A stretch of 64,000 nucleotides of DNA. Origin: Cyanobacteria bacterium UBA6446 (GTDB taxonomy: Bacteria; Cyanobacteriota; Vampirovibrionia; Gastranaerophilales; Gastranaerophilaceae). A program made the translations under genes and the position numbers. Positions 60,766 through 64,000 of this stretch are shown here, piece by piece. Location of the stretch: the NCBI GenBank assembly GCA_002438405.1, contig DJOE01000006.1, forward strand, positions 1-64,000, in the 5' to 3' direction. Numbering within the stretch: position 1 is the first letter of the stretch; the number at the start of each line of letters is the position of its first letter. The notes under the pieces were generated by a model, which searched no databases, was not told the origin of the DNA, and worked only from the letters and a program-made list of their open reading frames with translations.

Positions 60766-61902
60766 ATGTTTAATAAGTTTTTGGAATTTGCAAAAGAGAA
60801 GTATAACAATACAAAAATTTTGGATAGATACATCTTAAAACAAGTTATTGAAATGTTTTTGATGGGTGTATTTGTTTTCACAACAATTATTTTTGCATCT
60901 GATACTTTTATCACTTTGATTAAACAAATTGCAAAATTCGGGATTCCGTTCAAAGTTGCATTCATTTTGATTTTATTAAACTTACCGTCAGTTATTGTTA
61001 TGACAATTCCTATGGGTGTTTTACTTGCAACAGTAATGACCTTAAACAAATTAAGTTTGTCTTCTGAAATTACAGTTATGAGAGCATGCGGAATTGGATT
61101 AAACAGAATTGCAAAACCTATTTTTATTTTTGCAGTAATAATGTCTTTATCTAGTTTCTTTATCAATGAAAGTATTGTTCCTGTTATGATGTCACAGTCT
61201 AAAACTTTGGCATTATGGGCTTTGGGACAAAAAAATATCCCTGACGGAAAAGAAAATTTCGTATTTAAAGAACTCACAGACGATGGGGTTTTAAAACGTC
61301 TATTCTATGTTGGTTTTTGCCAAAAGAAAACTCTATATAATGTTACAGTTTTAGATAATTCTAAAGAAGGTACAATCCAAGTTCTTCAAGCAAGAGAGGG
61401 TAAAACAGCTCCAGAGGGTTGGAAATTTGAAAAAGGTGCAGCGTATACAATTACAGATAACGGACAAGTTCTGAATACAACATTGTTTGATAAATCCACA
61501 GTAAAATTCGGATTGGATTTGTCTGATGAAATGAATAAAAATGTTGCAAAAGAATATAACTTTACAGGTTTGTTAAAATTCTTGTCTAAATCAGATATAA
61601 CCCCTGAAGATAGACAAGTTTATACAATTGAATTATTTGATAAAATTGCATTACCTTTAACAACAATTGTATTCGTACTTGTAGGTGTTCCACTTGCAAT
61701 CACACCTCCTAGAGTTAGATACAACAGAGGTTTTCTATTCAGTATTTTAATCATTTTTGCATATTATGTTATTAGGGCATTATCAATTTCATTCGGTGAA
61801 GCTGGCTCAATAACACCATTTTTAGCTGCATGTTTGCCTAACATTCTTTTAACAGTAATGGGCACATGGTTATATTACAAAAAAGTTTATACAATTTCGT
61901 AA
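60766..61902 (+). CDS. LptF/LptG (YjgP/YjgQ) family permease
   Basis: 378 residues. It starts LDRYILKQVIEMFLMGVFVF, with six transmembrane helices (three at each end) and a central periplasmic beta-jellyroll (VLQAREGKTAPEGWKFEKGA). This is the layout of the LPS-export ABC permeases LptF and LptG. The C-terminal helices include ITPPRVRYNRGFLFSILIIF. It supports a diderm envelope. Only one such gene is here; which paralogue it is cannot be told. Confidence 0.88.
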   Translation: MFNKFLEFAKEKYNNTKILDRYILKQVIEMFLMGVFVFTTIIFASDTFITLIKQIAKFGIPFKVAFILILLNLPSVIVMTIPMGVLLATVMTLNKLSLSSEITVMRACGIGLNRIAKPIFIFAVIMSLSSFFINESIVPVMMSQSKTLALWALGQKNIPDGKENFVFKELTDDGVLKRLFYVGFCQKKTLYNVTVLDNSKEGTIQVLQAREGKTAPEGWKFEKGAAYTITDNGQVLNTTLFDKSTVKFGLDLSDEMNKNVAKEYNFTGLLKFLSKSDITPEDRQVYTIELFDKIALPLTTIVFVLVGVPLAITPPRVRYNRGFLFSILIIFAYYVIRALSISFGEAGSITPFLAACLPNILLTVMGTWLYYKKVYTIS

Positions 61903-61954
61903 AATCATACTTTTAATGGTGAAAAAATTTTTTTTCTTGTTTTAAAATGTATGT

Positions 61955-62650
61955 ATGGATAGTAGTAATAACAACAACAAAATAAGTGGAAACATCTTCA
62001 GTCAAAAATACAATTTTTCTGAAGTAAATCCTTTCAGTGCTAATTTTAATTCACAAGAAGTCAAACCGGCACAAAACACAACTACAACAAATCCAATCAA
62101 AAGATTAAATGGTTATGATTCTGCAATACTCAATAAAACAAAATATGATGAAGCCGAAACAGAAGATTTAAGCCTTGAATACAGAATTAAAGAGAAAGAA
62201 TCAATAATCAAAGACCTTGATTCTAAAATCAAAGTTGCCGATAATTATGGAACTCAAAATGAAGCTCTTGGATTAAAAGCAAAGAAACAAAGAATCACAG
62301 AAGAATTAAATACATTAAGAAAACAACAAATGTATGGAGGAAGAGTTTTAGGCGAAAAAGCACAAGCATATCACGAAACATTCAAACAAAAAATGCCTAT
62401 AATCTATAAAATTCAATCCTTTATTTCCCGTCAAATTCTTGCCAAAGTTTCTAAAAAAGTAAATTCCGTTGTAACTTTGAGTGACTCATTAGAACAACTT
62501 TCTGAAATCAGTAAAAGTGTTGATGATTTAGTAGATATGAATGTTCCGTATGGCGAAAAAGTTCAGAATTATGAAAAACTTACCGAATACTTAAACCAAG
62601 CTAACATGATTCATTCTAAAATTTCAAAATCTTTAGGTAAAAAAGTATAA
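61955..62650 (+). CDS. Unknown coiled-coil protein
   Basis: 231 residues, without signal peptide. A low-complexity Asn/Ser N-terminus is followed by KYNFSEVNPFSANFNSQEVK, then coiled-coil (YRIKEKESIIKDLDSKIKVA) and a C-terminal helical part (SLEQLSEISKSVDDLVDMNV). No family was recognised. It is likely a lineage-specific structural protein. Confidence 0.55.
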   Translation: MDSSNNNNKISGNIFSQKYNFSEVNPFSANFNSQEVKPAQNTTTTNPIKRLNGYDSAILNKTKYDEAETEDLSLEYRIKEKESIIKDLDSKIKVADNYGTQNEALGLKAKKQRITEELNTLRKQQMYGGRVLGEKAQAYHETFKQKMPIIYKIQSFISRQILAKVSKKVNSVVTLSDSLEQLSEISKSVDDLVDMNVPYGEKVQNYEKLTEYLNQANMIHSKISKSLGKKV

Positions 62651-62734
62651 AATTTCTCCACTTAAACACTCCTTGATTGAAATACATGTTTGTCTTACAA
62701 TTTTGAGTGAGAATAAGCTTTTTAAGGAGAAATT

Positions 62735-64000
62735 ATGAACGAGCTGTTAAAAAAATCTGCTGCTGAGCAAAGTAAAGCTTTGAAAAATAAAGAAATTTCA
62801 GCTGTTGAACTTACGCAAGCAGCATTTGATAGAATAAACTCTGTTGATGAGAAGTTAGGTGCTTTCAATTCTTTGACAAAAGAAACCGCTCTTGAAACAG
62901 CAAAAAAAGTAGATGAAAAAATTGCAAAAGGAGAAGAATTACCACTTCTTGCAGGTATTCCTCTTGCGTTGAAAGATAATATGAACCTTGTTGGTTCTCG
63001 TACAACCGCATCTTCAAAAATATTGGAAAACTTTGTTTCTCCATTCAATGCGACTGTTACAGAAAAATTATTAAATAACTTAGTACCAATTGTTGGGAAA
63101 GCAAACTTAGATGAATTTGCAATGGGTTCTTCAAACGAAAACTCTGCATTCAAAAAAGTTCACAACCCTTGGGATTTGAATAAAGTTCCTGGAGGTTCAT
63201 CAGGTGGCTCTGCTGCAAGTGTTTCTTCTTGCGAAGCAACATTAGCATTGGGTTCAGATACAGGTGGTTCAATCCGTCTTCCTGCAAGTTTTTGCGGTAT
63301 TGTTGGTATGAAACCGACTTACGGAAGAGTTTCTCGTTATGGTTTGATTGCTTTCGCATCATCTCTAGACCAAATCGGACCTTTCGCAAGAACAGTTGAA
63401 GATACAGCAAACTTGCTTGAAGTAATTTCAGGTCATGACCCTAAAGATTCAACATCTCTTGACATGCCTGTTGAACATTATGCTCAAAACTTGAACAATG
63501 ACATCAAAGGCAAAAAAGTTGGTGTTATTAAAGAACTTATGGGCGAAGGAATTTCAGCTGATGTTCAAAAAGCAGTTGAAAATGCCATTGAAACTTATAA
63601 AAAATTAGGTTGTGAAATCGTAGAAGTTTCATTGAAAAAATTAAAATACTCAATCGGAATTTACTACATCTTAGCAACAGCAGAATGTTCATCTAACTTG
63701 GCAAGATTTGATGGTGTTAGATATGGTTACAGACACCCAGATGCTAAAAATCTTCTTGAATTATACACAAAATCAAGAGCTGAAGGTTTCGGACCAGAAG
63801 TTAAACGTCGTATAATGCTTGGTACTTATGCATTATCATCTGGTTATTATGATGCATACTATAAAAAAGCTCAACAAATGAGAGCTTTGGTTACAGAAGA
63901 ATTCAGAGAAGCATTCAAAAATGTTGATATTTTGATTTCTCCAACTTGCCCAAATACAGCATTTGAACTTGGAGCAAAATCTTCTGACCCATTAGCAATG
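62735..64000 (+). CDS. gatA: Aspartyl/glutamyl-tRNA(Asn/Gln) amidotransferase subunit A (partial, runs off window)
   Basis: The first 422 codons are present with no stop to the window end. AAGGAGAAATT precedes the ATG. Amidase-signature features are GIPLALKDNMNLVG with the catalytic Lys, KVPGGSSGGSAASVSSCEAT, and LGSDTGGSIRLPASFCGIVG with the Ser-Ser-Lys triad, then KPTYGRVSRYGLIAFASS and ISPTCPNTAFELG near the end. It amidates Glu-tRNA(Gln)/Asp-tRNA(Asn) as part of GatCAB. The C-terminal ~60 residues are outside the window. Confidence 0.96.
   Translation, partial: MNELLKKSAAEQSKALKNKEISAVELTQAAFDRINSVDEKLGAFNSLTKETALETAKKVDEKIAKGEELPLLAGIPLALKDNMNLVGSRTTASSKILENFVSPFNATVTEKLLNNLVPIVGKANLDEFAMGSSNENSAFKKVHNPWDLNKVPGGSSGGSAASVSSCEATLALGSDTGGSIRLPASFCGIVGMKPTYGRVSRYGLIAFASSLDQIGPFARTVEDTANLLEVISGHDPKDSTSLDMPVEHYAQNLNNDIKGKKVGVIKELMGEGISADVQKAVENAIETYKKLGCEIVEVSLKKLKYSIGIYYILATAECSSNLARFDGVRYGYRHPDAKNLLELYTKSRAEGFGPEVKRRIMLGTYALSSGYYDAYYKKAQQMRALVTEEFREAFKNVDILISPTCPNTAFELGAKSSDPLAM

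Noticed and set aside
60759..61277. Minus-strand 172-residue ORF opposite the LptF/G-like gene
   Set aside because: It lies antisense to a well-supported membrane permease and has no family features.
62722..63410. Minus-strand ORFs opposite gatA
   Set aside because: They are shadows of the gatA reading frame, which is strongly supported on the plus strand.

Overview
The window is AT-rich bacterial chromosome carrying a defective prophage. The housekeeping genes, the very low GC content, the diderm-type genes (LptF/LptG-like permease, KdsC/YrbI-type phosphatase, a large outer-membrane autotransporter), FtsZ with SepF, and several small lineage-specific coiled-coil proteins suggest a gut relative of Cyanobacteria (Gastranaerophilales/'Melainabacteria', Vampirovibrionia). 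That placement is inferred from gene content and style; no rRNA lies in the window. TTG starts are common (sigA, lysC, proA, the TPR gene and the CooC-like gene).

Layout. 1-9160 holds core genes: the nadA-rlmB-sigA group (minus), a PilM/PilN-like fusion with PilO (plus), a radical-SAM protein, an HMG-CoA-lyase-like aldolase, a lone receiver protein, and a secreted NTF2-like protein ahead of aroC. 9161-9541 is gene-free but has structured or repeated sequence. 9542-16190 holds a deoxyinosine-glycosylase-like gene and then a roughly 6 kb island (1.8-kaa autotransporter plus a small partner) bounded by an exact 25-bp direct repeat (10039-10063 and 16146-16170). 16173-34183 is a tRNA-associated integration locus. 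Two copies of a 'minus-strand terminator plus tRNA 3'-end' sequence sit on the left, and an intact tRNA-Ala(TGC) sits on the right, fused to the end of a serine integrase gene. Between them is a prophage of about 17.5 kb.

The prophage has a lysogeny operon on the plus strand (repressor, secreted protein, serine integrase). On the minus strand it has a short early operon, then tape measure, DUF2460, DUF2163, NlpC/P60, tail-tip protein, a diversity-generating retroelement (DGR: target gene with VR, then TR, then reverse transcriptase), small genes and a lysis cassette. TR (21099-21216) and VR (21282-21399) are 118 bp each. They differ at 10 positions, and 9 of these are adenines in the TR sense strand, which is the hallmark of mutagenic retrohoming. 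Terminase, portal, capsid, tail tube and replication genes are all missing. The reason is visible: the tape-measure ORF begins with about 64 residues of an SMC/RecN-type ATPase (Walker A) joined in frame to the interior of a tape-measure protein. One large deletion, or an assembly join, removed everything between the early genes and the tail genes.

34452-64000 returns to chromosomal genes: ppdK, an unknown membrane-anchored protein, kdsC/YrbI-like, TPR and lysC, a PAS histidine kinase, ftsZ, a giant protein (1972 aa) with a papain/bleomycin-hydrolase-like Cys-His-Asn arrangement, a TSCPD protein, an ADP-ribosyltransferase-like protein, proB-proA, yggS-sepF, rplI, a CooC-like ATPase, folD, several small secreted or coiled-coil proteins, mrnC, an LptF/LptG permease and the 5' part of gatA, which runs off the window.

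Main points of interest: the DGR in a headless prophage, the deletion chimera, stacked integration scars at one tRNA, the giant papain-like protein and the ADP-ribosyltransferase-like protein.
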